Source: Gnetum montanum (Eukaryota; Streptophyta; Gnetopsida; Gnetales; Gnetaceae). From it: 64,000 nt of DNA. The stretch's first letter is position 1; the number at the start of each line of letters is the position of its first letter. The notes beneath the pieces were generated by a model that ran no database searches, was not told the DNA's origin, and saw only the letters and a list, made by a program, of their open reading frames with translations. Below, piece after piece: positions 46,097 through 59,269 of the stretch. The position numbers and the translations under genes were made by a program. The stretch covers positions 220,826-284,825 of the forward strand of contig MNCI01004881.1 in NCBI GenBank assembly GCA_015680685.1, in the 5' to 3' direction.

Positions 46097-46974
46097 TGAT
46101 GAGCAGTGGAGCAATCCAACACCCAACCATACAAGTTACAAGTATTCATGCATAGCTCAATTGTAATCTATTAATGCTCAATATTGATATGCTAGTAATT
46201 GAATTGACCTCGTGATCACTATCTTCCCACTCAAGCTAGTAAAATCTAATTGTATGGTTTAGAGGCATATGATCAGATGATGTTGTTTGGGCTCAAATAA
46301 CTCTTAAGCATAAACATAATGAAGATGGAAGTAATTGCTAAGTCTAAGTAATGACAAGTAAGTAAAGCTATTGTAGCCTTTAGTGATGGATAACCATTCC
46401 TGATTTACTAGACATGTCTTGGACTAATGTAATCATCATTGGGGTTACCAAGTATCATGCTCCTGGGAAAACCAAATGATAATACTATTGGGATTACCAA
46501 ACAATCACACTTAACACTTGAAATTAGTCATATCCATTCTACTTACTATTAATAAGTAAAGATAATGTTCTTGGAAAAGTAAAGTGTTATGCTAATAAAG
46601 AAAGATACATTAAGCTAAGTAAGAAATAAACATTATGCTAAGTGAGAATAGTAAGCTAAGGGAATGCTGCAATGACATAAAATAGTCTTTGTCTTTATGT
46701 CTAATCACAACTTATACCCAAGTACAAACTACTCAAACAAAGACTCCATTTAACTACAACACATCACACTACTTTTCTAATCACTAATTCTAAATTCAAG
46801 AAATGAAACTACAAGAGTTCAGCTATGATGTGAATAACAAGTTAGCTAATCATGTGTCCAAGTGTTGTATTTATAAGGTTGCACACATGCTAGGACATCA
46901 TATCAACAATGACATATCATGTGTTGTGACATTAGATCAACAATGTACTATTGTGTAAAAACTTGACTTTATCA
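46097..46974 (-). repeat. Element H 3' LTR (878 bp)
   Basis: It begins TGATGAGCAGTGG and ends CTTTATCA. A reverse-strand TATA sequence lies at 46868-46875, and the shared R/U5 core at about 46680-46750. The internal sequence directly right of it, 'CCTTCATGACTAACTGGAAA', parallels the polypurine region of R. The partner LTR is not found before the assembly gap. Confidence 0.75.
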
Positions 46975-47177
46975 TACCTTCATGACTAACTGGAAAGTCA
47001 TCCTCAAGTTTTAAAAAAATGAGGATAGAGTCCCTTACAAAATTAGGAGGTAGATTTGAAAAAACATGACCATCTACTATTTACATGACTCTGAATGCCA
47101 TAGTGGTGTTTGTACAAAATTGTCACAAGTATATGACAAAAAAGTAAAAATTGGAAGTGGCTCAATGTAGATTAGGT

Positions 47178-49925
47178 TCCCAACGGTGTAGGCTCTTTCA
47201 TCAAATGCTTCCCTTTATCATTAGGCTTCTTAAATTGGTATCTATTTAGCAATTCTTGAAGTTTTTCTTCTTTTGTCTAGGGATCATGTCCCATCCATGC
47301 CTATTGTCCAACATGTGATGAGGATGCTACATTCCATGGACATGGAAGTTGTCGAAACATTTGATTTTCTTTAACATACCACACTACAAACTATCATTGT
47401 TCTTCTTTGAATGCTTTAGCCATTTTCCGTAGTTCTTGATAATTTGACATTCTTCTAGCCAAGTTAGCTACAACATCTTTCTGGCCCTGGTAGCTAGCTT
47501 TCACTATTTTGAATTTTCCACAAGAAACTTCTATGAAGCATCTTTTTTGTTAGCATATTATTTTTCATATAAGGCGTACACTACTGCTACTTGTTTTAAT
47601 TCATTTCTAGGCCTGCCTGCTATCAACAAGGCCAAGTTAGCATATCAAATATTTTCTAGCCCCATGTATTCTTTAAGGTCCTCGATCTACAAGTCTTTAT
47701 TCTTGATCTCAACTTGGTGGACATGGGCTAGGCTATCCAAGATTGGCTGCTAGCCTGGATTTTGTGCTAAAATTGAGTTGATCTTAGCTTTAGCCATCTA
47801 GATTTCTTTCTTATTAATCTACTTATACATGTCCACTTGATCATGAAAATGCTCTTTGATCCTCTCATGCTTCTTAGCTTCATTTTTCCATGCACTTATC
47901 TCAATTGTAGACTTTTGATGAATAACATATACTTCTTCCATTAACAATGTCTTGTTTTCTCTAACCAAGCAACTCATGCCTTGGTTGACCCATACTAGTT
48001 GCTCTCAGAGTTTATATATGCTCTCCTTGAGGACATTCTTTTGCTTCTTCACATTGGTCAATTGAAAATTATCTACAACTAATTGTTTATTTCTTCTTGT
48101 AGGGTGGTGAGTGCCTTGGCATGTGCATATGTCTATGATTCAGTCATTGAGGCATCCCACAGTATCTTCTCCTTCTCACATTTCATCTACAAATTATGGT
48201 CAATGAGGTGATCAATTTGGTCTATTCAAATTACTCTAGTCTATCAGGCATAATGAATTATGTTGGATCTCTCTTTTCTACCCTTAGGGTCATAAGCTCT
48301 ACGAGCTTTGTTCTTAGCATGTTCTACCCTAGTCTCTACCATGACCAACTTTCCTTTGGTGGCTATCAAATCAAACTAAATGACAATGATATCACTAGGG
48401 ATATCAAAGATATTTTGCATAAGTTACCCTATTTATGGTAGTTTGTTGAATACATCTTCATGTTCAGCAGGAATCATTAAAGAACCAACAAGAATTTAAG
48501 CATCTCTTACTCATGAAAGATCAACTAGTGTCACAACAAGAATGTTAAAAGACTCCCTAATGTGATTAGCAATCACTTCAATAGCTCTCATTGCATCCTA
48601 ATGCTATATAACCGCTACCGTGGCTCCTTCTTTAGTCTCTAGCATCACTTGAAAAGATGTAACATTTCCAAAAATTTATTGTGACCAAGCATTCCCTCCT
48701 CCTAACTACAATGATATTTGGCCATTAGCAAGGTCTATTGATATGATGGAACTAAGTACATCTTCAATTACCTTATAGAGATTGGCCCCCTCTTATGTTC
48801 CCCACCTAAATGTCTCTGTAATATGTAATCTTGCATATGTGGTAGTGGAACTTGTTGTTTTTGTTGTTGCTACTACTGATTAGTTGGCTATTGGCTACTA
48901 GGTCCTACTTGTTGTTGTTGTATAGTAGTTTGGATGGTTTCAGTAGGAGTTGAACTTCTAGCTTCCTTAATGTCTGCTTATTTCTCCAGCTGATCTTTCT
49001 TTGGCAACATGGGTTCTAACATTTTAGCATATGAAGTATTTTGAGCCTTTCTTAAAACATCATTTGTGTAACTCAAAATACCTACCTACTCATATAGCTT
49101 CCTAATTAGGCAGGGGAATGGTAGTGTAGGTTTCCTTGCCTTCTTCTCTTCAAATCGCCTTTCGATTTCAAGGAAGTACAGATGGATGATGATTGCATTG
49201 AATTTCCCCATCAGAATGGCACTTCCTTTTTCTGCCTAAGTAGATATTCTATTAAGTCTCTTAGTTGAGAACATGTGGTAGGTGCCAATCTTGAAATATA
49301 TTTTCTCTTCTGTAGCTAGCACACTATATTCCTTATCTTTCTTGACATAGGCTATGTGTAGCCACAATCTCTTCATATCAATGTCAAACCTTGTTGATGT
49401 TTTCATGACATTAGCCCCTTCATTTGTCAAATTGAGGGCTTTGGCTATCGCCTCCATTAAGTATGATACAGAAATTCCCTCGATCTTCACTATAGCATAA
49501 GCTTATTTATTCTGTCAAAATTTTAGGGTTTTCCCTAGGTACCATTCTCCACGTGTTATCAAGGTGGACCACAAGGGAGATGATTGGAGTTAGGTTTTAA
49601 TGGCATCTAGGGCAAACTTCATAAATGGGCCAAAGTTAAGTTCCATAATTACTATGGACATGATGGACTTTTCTTGAATGACCTAGAGGCATTTAGGCAA
49701 CAACATGAGGCATTGTCCTAGTTCAAGCACCTATGGTGCATCAGCCTATGCTTGGGCAAAGTGTTCAATAGAAATTTTTCTTTGATGAATGATGAAAGGC
49801 TATACTTCCTACTCTGCCTATTCTATCAATGGATTTTGTTCTCTAATGCAACCTCTCCCTTGGCCTCTTGGTCTTTTGATTCCTCCTTGTAAGGGTCCTC
49901 CTTCTAGTATTCTTTTTGGTGGCAT
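47178..49925 (-). pseudogene. Element H long ORF of unknown function, decayed
   Basis: A minus-strand reading starts with MPPKRILEGGPLQGGIKRPR, a basic N-terminus, just after an intron-like TTGATTGCAG. It includes the open segment 49490-49236 (MKIEGISVSYLMEAIAKALN...), a Gln-rich patch near 48880, charged heptad-like stretches near 47900-47800 that suggest coiled coil, and 'KKPNDKGKHLMKEPTPLGT' before a stop at about 47178. The span is about 915 codons with many stops and frame changes. I recognise no gag, protease, RT or integrase motif. It lies between the assembly gap and the element's 3' LTR, so it could be an env-position ORF, the sole ORF of a non-autonomous element, or a captured host gene. 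Confidence 0.5.
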
Positions 49926-50314
49926 CTGCAATCAATAAGGATTTAAGATTATTAAACTGTTCATATCATTTTTGAATATGTCTTTACCTTAGTCATACCC
50001 TTGGTTAGCTCAAGTGTTGACCATAGAGTTAGAGAAATTTTCAAAAAGAAACCCTTTAGATGTCGTACCTTTAGATTTCATGACCTCTCACTTATTATTC
50101 TTTTAGGCTCATAGTACCTTAGGATTAATTCGAATGTTTTATTAGGAAAATATATTGAATTATTTGGCTTCTATTTATTAATTTCATAATACTATCCTTT
50201 ATAACCTATCTTACTTTCCCTTAAACTATCTTTTGGAGTTTCGTAATTTTTCAAAAAATTTGGCTCAAATTTTCCTCAATGTCACCTCCCCCCTACCCCC
50301 ACGCACCCCCCGTC

Positions 50315-51128
50315 NNNNNNNNNNNNNNNNNNNNNNNNNNNNNNNNNNNNNNNNNNNNNNNNNNNNNNNNNNNNNNNNNNNNNNNNNNNNNNNNNNNNNN
50401 NNNNNNNNNNNNNNNNNNNNNNNNNNNNNNNNNNNNNNNNNNNNNNNNNNNNNNNNNNNNNNNNNNNNNNNNNNNNNNNNNNNNNNNNNNNNNNNNNNNN
50501 NNNNNNNNNNNNNNNNNNNNNNNNNNNNNNNNNNNNNNNNNNNNNNNNNNNNNNNNNNNNNNNNNNNNNNNNNNNNNNNNNNNNNNNNNNNNNNNNNNNN
50601 NNNNNNNNNNNNNNNNNNNNNNNNNNNNNNNNNNNNNNNNNNNNNNNNNNNNNNNNNNNNNNNNNNNNNNNNNNNNNNNNNNNNNNNNNNNNNNNNNNNN
50701 NNNNNNNNNNNNNNNNNNNNNNNNNNNNNNNNNNNNNNNNNNNNNNNNNNNNNNNNNNNNNNNNNNNNNNNNNNNNNNNNNNNNNNNNNNNNNNNNNNNN
50801 NNNNNNNNNNNNNNNNNNNNNNNNNNNNNNNNNNNNNNNNNNNNNNNNNNNNNNNNNNNNNNNNNNNNNNNNNNNNNNNNNNNNNNNNNNNNNNNNNNNN
50901 NNNNNNNNNNNNNNNNNNNNNNNNNNNNNNNNNNNNNNNNNNNNNNNNNNNNNNNNNNNNNNNNNNNNNNNNNNNNNNNNNNNNNNNNNNNNNNNNNNNN
51001 NNNNNNNNNNNNNNNNNNNNNNNNNNNNNNNNNNNNNNNNNNNNNNNNNNNNNNNNNNNNNNNNNNNNNNNNNNNNNNNNNNNNNNNNNNNNNNNNNNNN
51101 NNNNNNNNNNNNNNNNNNNNNNNNNNNN
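50315..51128. other. Assembly gap (814 N)
   Basis: A run of undetermined bases. Nothing can be said about its content or true length, and open frames crossing it are artefacts. Confidence 0.99.
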
Positions 51129-52429
51129 GGCTTGTAGAAGTTAGGATGTTAGAGCTCAATAGAAGAAAAACAAAAACTCTTAAGGCAATTGGAAAAAATA
51201 AAAAAAAAATTCTAACTCATCACATATATATATATTATTTTTATGATGTGACATTGTTGATACAACATCGAATCAATGATGTATGAGGACCTCATATATC
51301 GTATCAACGATGTTACCTTGGAAAATTGCAACTTTTGTGAGTATTTTATGATGGAAAAAATGAGTCAATTTGAATGGTAGGAAGATAGTAAGTAATGTTA
51401 GAGGGTTGTATAATAGCTATGATGCTCAAAATTCAATAATTGGATGTTGTTAAGTTCATAAAGAAGGAATGTCAGTTATGAAAGTTCTTGAAAGAGAAAA
51501 GATGGATAAGAGATGGGTAATAAATTTTTGGCATATGAATGGATTTATTAGATTGCTAAGGAAAGTATTTATTGATTTCATTTTTTTTGGAAGGCACAGG
51601 ATGATGTAAAATTGCTTACCAAGTATGAAATACAAGAGTTATACAAGTGGATCCTCCACAAAGTAGGCTCCAACCTTTAGTGCCCTTGTATAACCATGCC
51701 TCAAAGTGTCCTTAGGCACTCAAGGAGTTGAATTTAATGCATGCCTATCTAGCAAAACACATGTTAGTATCACTAGGTTGGAAAAATTACACTATATTAC
51801 AAAAAATCATAAGTTATGAGCAATTGTATAGTGAGGTGAGAGGGACTATGGAAAGCATTGCTAAAATTAGGATGTGAGGTGTCTTACCATAGGCATAATG
51901 AATTTTTGTATTTTATTAGTGGTTAAAGTAATCATTAGCCTTTCTATCCAAGATTCAAACCAAGTCCAAACCATTGTCCAATGACATCATATTGTTTCAC
52001 CTCTTAGATTCACAAGCATAAAACTATTACTTCTGCAAGGAGTATCATCACTTGGCATTTTTTTGAAGGGATGAGTTTATTTATTGAACTTTATTATTTT
52101 ATTTTATTTTTGAAATTTCTAAGAAACTACCTACCTTTAGGCATGGGTAACATGTCTTTCTAGTGGGACCCCTAGAAATTTATTTTGTGCATTGATGTTA
52201 TTTTTTATCTATGTTGACCTTACTAGAGGACTACCATCAGACATGGGTAACATGTCTTTCCAGTGACATGGTAAGGTAGCACTTATTATACTCTTACTTC
52301 CATTTTTCATAAGATCTACAAGGATATAATACATCTGTAGATATAGGATAAAATTTACAGCAATAATCCAAGAAAATCAACAAATCCCCAAATGACCAAA
52401 AATGTCAACAACTAGAACACTGAGGGGTT
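51129..52429. other. Unassigned AT-rich DNA with a short duplicated motif
   Basis: No gene is supported. The phrase CATGGGTAACATGTCTTTC occurs at about 52143 and 52243, and a near copy (ATGGATAACATGTCTTTG) lies inside element R near 14535, suggesting a decayed fragment of related repeat. The stretch 51240-51320 resembles the U3 of the element H LTR ('GATGTGACATTGTTGAT'), but weakly. Confidence 0.4.
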
Positions 52430-52552
52430 CGCAAGCACACAACCTAACTCTCGCATTGTTACAAAGCCACCAACTTTGATGCTAACTCGCCTACATCGAT
52501 AGGGGTTTTCCCAAGGTCCAACTTTGAGTGCAAGGACCACTCAAAGTATACA

Positions 52553-54124
52553 TTGCTACTAATGGAACCCTCTAAACTACTAGAGAAACTCTTGAAAGTC
52601 GAGCGAATCCAATACAAACATGTATTAGATATTGTTTGCAAAAAACATGATAGGTATTATGAACTACTGAGGAATCCCACCTCAACAACACCAAATGTGC
52701 CCCTAGTCCCAAAACACTTCAAGTTAGAACAATACTATCATTACCACCAAATGTTTGATCATAGTACAAACAACTATCCTATTTTATAAAAATGACTTGA
52801 AAAGAATGATAGAACAAGACCAATTGGTGCTTGGTGCAGCGAGCCAATCCAACATAGACAATGCTCCCTATGTCATAAAATCCATCAACGTAGGTGACAA
52901 GTTTAAACTTGTGTAATAATATTTTATGATCTGCATGCCTCCCAACAAGGCAAGGATCCCCTTGGCCTCCACAAGTAAGAGCCCCCCTTTGTTATCAAAG
53001 TGCCACCTCAAGCACCCACAACACCCTTTGTGGTCAAGGTCCCATAGCAATCATCTGCTAAGATGTTAAACTGGCAACCAAATCAATCATTTGTTAAGAC
53101 ATTAAACTAGCATGACACAATACCAACAACTCCTAAACCATTGTTTTTCATAAGGGTGCCACAACATGATGGCCCCTCACCTACCCGAAGCCCAATAGTG
53201 GGTAACATCTCGGTCTCTCCTCCTTCAAGAGTTGACCCCACTAGCAACTTGAGTAGGCCTAATAAATGGTAATGCAAGAGGACAAATGAGTGCCTTGAAA
53301 CTCCCATGACAGAAGCAAAGGCCATAACCAGCAAGCAACAACTGAACACTGGGATCCCTACCCCCAAGTAGGCCAAGCAATCCAAGCCCAAAACCAAGCC
53401 ACATGGGGGAAGTCAAGGCCAACACAACAACCAATGATAATGACTTTGTAGCTACACTAACCTAGGTGAAACAAACACTTAAGCACAAGAACACAATGTT
53501 AAGCTTGTACGACCTGGTCATGACCTCATCTACTCACCATCAAGCATTGGCTTAGATGTTGGCCTCCATTCCTATTATGGACGACATCCCTACAGATGAG
53601 AACACCATCTATGTAATGATGTTGCCTCCTACACCATAGGAATTGAGTTCAACATTCCTAGCATTTCATGATGATCTAGTCAAGGTCAACCCCAAACAAG
53701 AGAAGGTCACTATAGCTCCATTGTCCATTAGCATACGTGTTTGGTAGTGCATGATCTACAAAGTGCATGTCAATGATGGTGCGGCAACAAACATAGTCTT
53801 GTACTCCATCATCAACAAGCAGGTGAAATCAGGCCAACCAAGATTGTGTGTCTAAAATCCTTCAATAGATCACACATCACCATAAGGGGTATAATCAACT
53901 TAGACTTTGTGGTAGGAGAGAAATTCCCCACCAGTGCAGATTTCACTATCATAGAGAAAATGTCAGGCTTCAACCTAATCCTGGGTAGGCCTTGGCTAGC
54001 TCAACTATGGGCCATCTCCTCTCCCATCCACCAAGAATGCCACCTTCCATACGAATGTGGTCAAGTTATCATCCATGATGATAACACCTCCTCTTCAACT
54101 ATCCACAACATAGACATGAAGTAA
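52553..54124 (+). pseudogene. Tat/Ogre-like gag C-terminus and protease remnant (T1)
   Basis: The first part (52553-52789) ends in 'FKLEQYYHYHQMFDHSTNNY', which matches the degenerate zinc-knuckle region before protease in Tat/Ogre elements, followed by 'LKRMIEQDQLVLG' in a shifted frame. The protease part has VHVNDGAATNIV (active site near 53769-53790, with Asn-Asp-Gly order) and the block 'MSGFNLILGRPWLAQLWAI' in 53846-54124. Stops and frameshifts interrupt it. No RT follows, so the element is deleted after protease. It is not related closely to R, F1 or F2. Confidence 0.68.
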
Positions 54125-55110
54125 GTATCAAAGGTGGAGTTTCTTGGTGATGCATCTGTGGCAACCAATGCAACGCATAAGCTTAACATACCAGAATGAG
54201 TAGTTGAAGCCAACAGCCTCCTAGAGGACCCTAGGCACTGCACGTCCCCTAATCCAAACCAAATTAGAAAACAATTGTCTGATCAAGACACTTCCTTGGC
54301 CAAAAATGCATTAGGTGCTTTCCTACCCCTTGCCTTCACTTACCATGCATTTTCTACTTTTGTTTGTATCACACTAGCCTACACATTTACATTTTTCTTG
54401 CTCACTTAGATCACACATTTTATTTTGTTCATGTGTTTTTTTCTTTGTATACACATTCATCAACTTAGCTTACACATGGCATTTGAAAAACATCAAAAAC
54501 ACATAAAATCATAAAACTAAAACTTCAAAAAAGAACATGTGGCCTAAAAAAAGCCTTAAACTAGCCCATGACTTGGAATGGCTTCAAACTAGCAACCTAT
54601 GGCCCACCATGGCCTTAAATTGGCAATGTATAGCTTGAAATGACCTTAAACCATCAACCCCTTTGCGATGGCCCGAAATGGCCCAAAACTAGCAATAATC
54701 AATAACCTAAAATGGCTTAACTATTATTCTTCACATTGCTTTCCTTTCATTTATACATTTTAACTCTATTTACAATAGGTGCCACTTGATGTTGTTTTTC
54801 TAGTTGATTTTTGTAAGATCTTGTAGGCACATAGCATGACTACACATGTAGCATCACACCTCACATAAGCAAGGTAAGCACTTGTCCACCATGATGCAAA
54901 AAATTGGCATAAACAATCCATTATGAGTATAAATTGGCATAGCAATTTTCTATGACTATAAATTAGCACAAATCATCCTTGGGTCATGACGTTAAACTAG
55001 CACAACAGCTCATCTACTACAATGTTAAACTAGCACACAACCATCACTGGGACTATAAACTAGCACTCCACAATCTGCCAAGACCTTAAACTAGCTTTGT
55101 GCACTTGCAG
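53050..55110 (+). repeat. Dispersed TTAAACTAGCA micro-repeat
   Basis: Near copies of TTAAACTAGCA occur at about 53068, 53101, 54548, 54590, 54615, 54690, 54900-54965, 54990, 55027, 55062 and 55090, and again at about 60290 and 60325. They are irregularly spaced, usually every 20-60 bases in the dense parts, and sit outside clear coding blocks. I know no family with this motif. Confidence 0.55.
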
Positions 55111-56136
55111 CATCATTGCCTCCCACCATTTTGCTGATCTTTTGGAGCACATACCATCGGTTGGCATTTTCACTGGCTTCCTGAGTACTTGCAACTGGCA
55201 TAGCATTTGATGCATTTGGAGCATTTTTGCATCTAGCACTTACAACATCTTTACATCTGGCATTTGCAGTTGCATGTCATGTTGTGTGGTTTTCTTGTCT
55301 TCTCAAAGTTGTGTTCATAGAACAAAGCCTCAGAGGCAGTCATGTAGAGATGCATCTTATCACAATAGCAAGTCGCCACATCACTCCAATGTACATGATT
55401 AGACTAGTTAAGCTACTCAAGAGTGCACATCCCCCTCATCTTGTTACAACCTATGCACATCCACTCCTTCATCCCAATAGCCTCTCATCCCTTACATACT
55501 CATGATTGCACATTCCTCTTATGCATATGCACTATGATGCATATGAAATTCTTTTCATGTCAACTATGGAACCCAAGTAAGACAACATAACTTGTCCCAT
55601 GGGGAGCCTTTGTTGGCTAGTCAAGGCCTAAGCAAATGTAATGCATCTCTTTCTTAGGGAGGAAACACTTGTGCTACAAATGTGATGTGATTGCATCAAA
55701 GCAAAGCTCATCTACTCGATGGCCCATACCTTGTAGCTATCATTCAATAGTAAACCAAACCCAACAAAGGTTTGCCTCGTAGTAAAGTAAAGAAAAAAAG
55801 CAAAAAATGAAAAAAGAAAAACAGAAAAAAGGAGAACAAGGAAAAGCACATCCCCAAGCAAATCAACAACACTTTAATTTCGCAACTAGCCCAGCCTTGA
55901 ATCAAATTTACCTCTCTCATGAGCATTTCAATGAGAGATCAACATTTCGAGGGCAAACCATTCCATGCCATGGTCACTGTCAACCATGCTAACTTTGCAT
56001 CTTGCATCATTGTTTAGATTTCATCTCCCCTATTTGCATTTTATTTCCCTCACATTGCCTACACACTTTGCCCTTAGCATACGCTTACCCAAAGCACTCT
56101 TGAACATGATGGAATGACACCTAATCTAGTACTGAT
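54130..56136 (+). other. 3' non-coding part of the Tat-like element with purine-rich tract
   Basis: No coding domain is recognised between the protease remnant and the LTR-like unit at 56137. A purine-rich stretch at about 55785-55850 is in the position of a polypurine tract, but lies 290 bases before the TGATGAG that may start the LTR, so the assignment is weak. Confidence 0.4.
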
Positions 56137-57855
56137 GAGCGATGTTGATGCCATGTCTACTATGGTGTTTTGCAATTTTTTATCAAGGTCTCTTGGGCCA
56201 CTCCTTCAAACGTCAACAAAGAAGGGCCAATGAAACACCACAAAAATTTGGACTCTCACTTCTTGACTACAAATTTGGCTAAGTGTTAGAATGCTGACAC
56301 AAGCTACAAAAATTTTTCTAAGTGTCCTGCTATGCTCCTATTTCTCCTACTACACTCTTATGAGCGTAGCAACACTCCAGTGGCTAGTTTGCATTAGAAT
56401 GGAAGAAACAGCTTGGTAGATATTTTTAACTCTTGAGGTTACCCTTCTTGCTACGCTCCAAAGCGTAGCTAGTGTAGCAAAAATAAGGACTATAATTTTT
56501 ACTAAATTTTCTAAGTGTCCATGCTATGCCTTATCCCTTCCTACTATGCTCATGAGCATAACAAGCATAGCAGCATTGAACTTCAATTTTGCACCTATCC
56601 CTTTCTACTACGCTCATGAGCGTAGCAAGCATAGCAATGCTAGACTTCAAGTTTTTTCAAATTTTCTTAACTATTAGGCTATGCTCAAAAGTCTAGCTAG
56701 TGTAGCAACACGGAACTACCTCCAAAAGCTTCTAGAGCTCATCATAGGCCTTTATTCTAGCTTCAGCACTCCTTCAGCAACCAAGATCAATAATTTGCAT
56801 TTCTCCTGCACCTCCCATTTGTCCCAAATTATACCTATGCTGTAGAGCATAGCGAGCATAGCAAGGGGTCAAGCATAGCAAGGGGTGAGCATAGCGAGCA
56901 TAGCAACCAAAGTTTAAAAAAAATTGAATTTTTTCTAGTCACCACTGGACTTAGAAAATTTTCTGAATTTTTCTTGTAATCCCACCTACCGCACTGCCAT
57001 GTGGCACCTGATCCACATTTTAGGCTAACCCTAGCCCTATAAATACCCCTAGACCCCCAACATTTTAGGAGAAAGACCACTTGGCACTCATTTAACATTT
57101 GGCATTTTGGCATCTTGTTACTTAGCTCTGTGGGAAAATGAGACCCAGAGCTAGCAAAGAGGAATACTTGCACTACATAGTACACTGCAGCTCCATTGCA
57201 GCCTTGCATTGCATGGTACACCATGGCCCCGTTGCAGCCCTACAAAACACTGCATGGTACATCGCAGCGGCCAACCCAGCAAGCACGGTTCGTCATGGTG
57301 AGCACCAAGCTTCATGGCCTAACACCATCAAGACTATGACTATGCTCCCACTACACCTTTTATACATTCTATACCTTCTGAGACCTTTTTGGAGTTAACT
57401 CTACTCCCATTTAGGGTAGTGTTCCATTTCTCTCTCCCATTTCTAATATTTTCTTGCATTTTTCTTAGGTCTTTTCACATTTTTTCATGCATCATCATAT
57501 TGTACTATGCTTGGGTGGTAGTCTCCATAGGTTGACACCTTCATTTTGATTGAAACCCTTGGCTATACTCACTCCCATTCCATGGCTATGCTCTACACTT
57601 AGCATCGCGAAACACTACTTTGACACTTAGCATTATTTCATGTTGTTTACATTTGCATTTTCGGCTAACCATGCCACCTCTGGTTGCATCCACCACCTCG
57701 GTTGTAATCGGTAAAGTCCCTATTTGATCGACAAGACTATTTAAGGCACCTCATCTCCACCTCCACCAAGGCCCTTGCACGAACACGAGGTTCGGCTATG
57801 TGCTTCCAACCCCTTGGTGTTCTAGTTACCAGTGTTTTCGGTCATTGTAGTTTTT
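56137..57855 (+). repeat. Tat-like LTR unit 1, with hairpin motifs
   Basis: It begins TGATGAGCGATG. From 56350 to 56900 it carries repeated hairpins such as the perfect 18-bp palindrome CTACGCTCATGAGCGTAG at 56608-56625, each often followed by AGCATAGCA. A TATA box TATAAATA lies at 57038-57045. It is collinear with unit 2 over 'AATTTGGCTAAGTGTTAGAA' and 'GCTAACCCTAGCCCTATAAA'. It ends near TTTTGGCACTAGAAAC, a possible primer-site context. Confidence 0.6.
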
Positions 57856-57861
57856 GGCACT

Positions 57862-59030
57862 AGAAACACCATAAAAACTAGGGCTATCACTTCTCAACTA
57901 CAAATTTGGCTAAGTGTTAGAATGATTACACTTTCTGCAAATTTTTCTAAGTGCTAAGATTTTGCTCTCCATTGCAGTAGAGTGCAGTCATCTTTAATGA
58001 GCAATCTTCTACAATTTTGGCTAAGTATCTGAATGAGGTCATAGCTGCAAAATTTTCTAAGTGTTGGACTATGCTCCCACTACTAGGACTACACTCTAAA
58101 GTGTAGTTAGTGTAGTCTACATCTCCAATCCAAATATACAGAATTTTTCTAAGTGTTGCGCTATGCTTAACACTATAGCTGCTACGCTCTCCACTATAGC
58201 AACTACGCTCTACACTATAGCTGCTACACTCTAAAGCGTAGCCAACATAGTCAACACACAAATGACCAATTTTGTAGAATTTTTTTAAGGGTTGTGCTAT
58301 GCTCCCATTTCCCTTACTATGCTCTAGAGTGTACCTAGCACCTCAGTGGCCAATTTTCCTAAGTGTCAAGCTAGAAGTTGTTAAGCTAGGTTGGGATGGA
58401 AGAAACAAATTGGCAATTTTTCTAACTCCTAGTGTTATGCTCTAGAGTGTCGCTAGCATAGCCTGCATAGGGACATCAACTTAAACAAATTTCTCTAAGC
58501 GTCAATGCTACGCTCTCCCCAACTACCCTAGAGCCTAACCCCACCTACCACACCACCACTTGGCGCTTGCTCCACATTTTGGACTAACCCTAGCCCTATA
58601 AATACCCCTAAACCCTCGAACATTTTCAGGGGGGGGGGGGGTAGTTGGCACTTTCATTTGGCATTTGGCATCTTGGCATCTTGGCACTTAGCTATGTGGG
58701 CAAACAAGACCCAGAGCACATCACATCGATAGAAAGGCATACTTGCACCACACGATGCACTATGGCCCTATTGTAGCCTTGCACCGCATAGTCCACTATG
58801 GCCTTGTTGCAACCTTATAGAATACTACATGGTACACTACAGCCCCATTGTAGCCCTACAAAACACTACATGGTACCCATAGTAGCCAACTCGGCAGGCA
58901 TGATTCATCGTGACGAGCACTAGACTTCACAGACTAACATCACTAAGACTATAGCGTTAAGGTTATGCATTCATTGACCCCTTAGTGATTCTAGCCACTA
59001 ATGTTTTCAGTCATTATAGTTTTGGCAATA
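57862..59030 (+). repeat. Tat-like LTR unit 2, tandem to unit 1
   Basis: This is a second copy of the same unit in direct orientation. It lacks roughly the first hundred bases and a segment corresponding to about 57400-57780. Its TATA box is at about 58594-58601, and a run of G at 58629-58641 interrupts it. It ends in TTTTGGCAATAGAAGGAGGG, similar to the end of unit 1. The tandem arrangement could reflect unequal recombination between LTRs. Confidence 0.6.
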
Positions 59031-59269
59031 GAAGGAGGGCCTCGCCATTTCCTGCTACATTTTCTGATTATTTTCTTGTGTTCTTTCTCCACCACTAGTT
59101 GGTGTAGATTGGACCCTGTCATCGATTCCCCTAGCTAGACAAAAGCCAAAACGTATCTTTGGCACTTAACCAAAATTCTGGTAGCTTGTGTGAGCATAGC
59201 TAGCTCTCAACGTAAAGAGCATAACCAACTGCAACATAGCAAGCATAGCACCAGAGTTAGCCATTTTTA

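Noticed and set aside
50233-51286. Long open frames across 50.2-51.3 kb
   Set aside because: They consist almost entirely of undetermined bases in the assembly gap.
55807-55992. Lys/Gln-rich plus-strand open frame
   Set aside because: It arises from the purine-rich tract of the Tat-like element.
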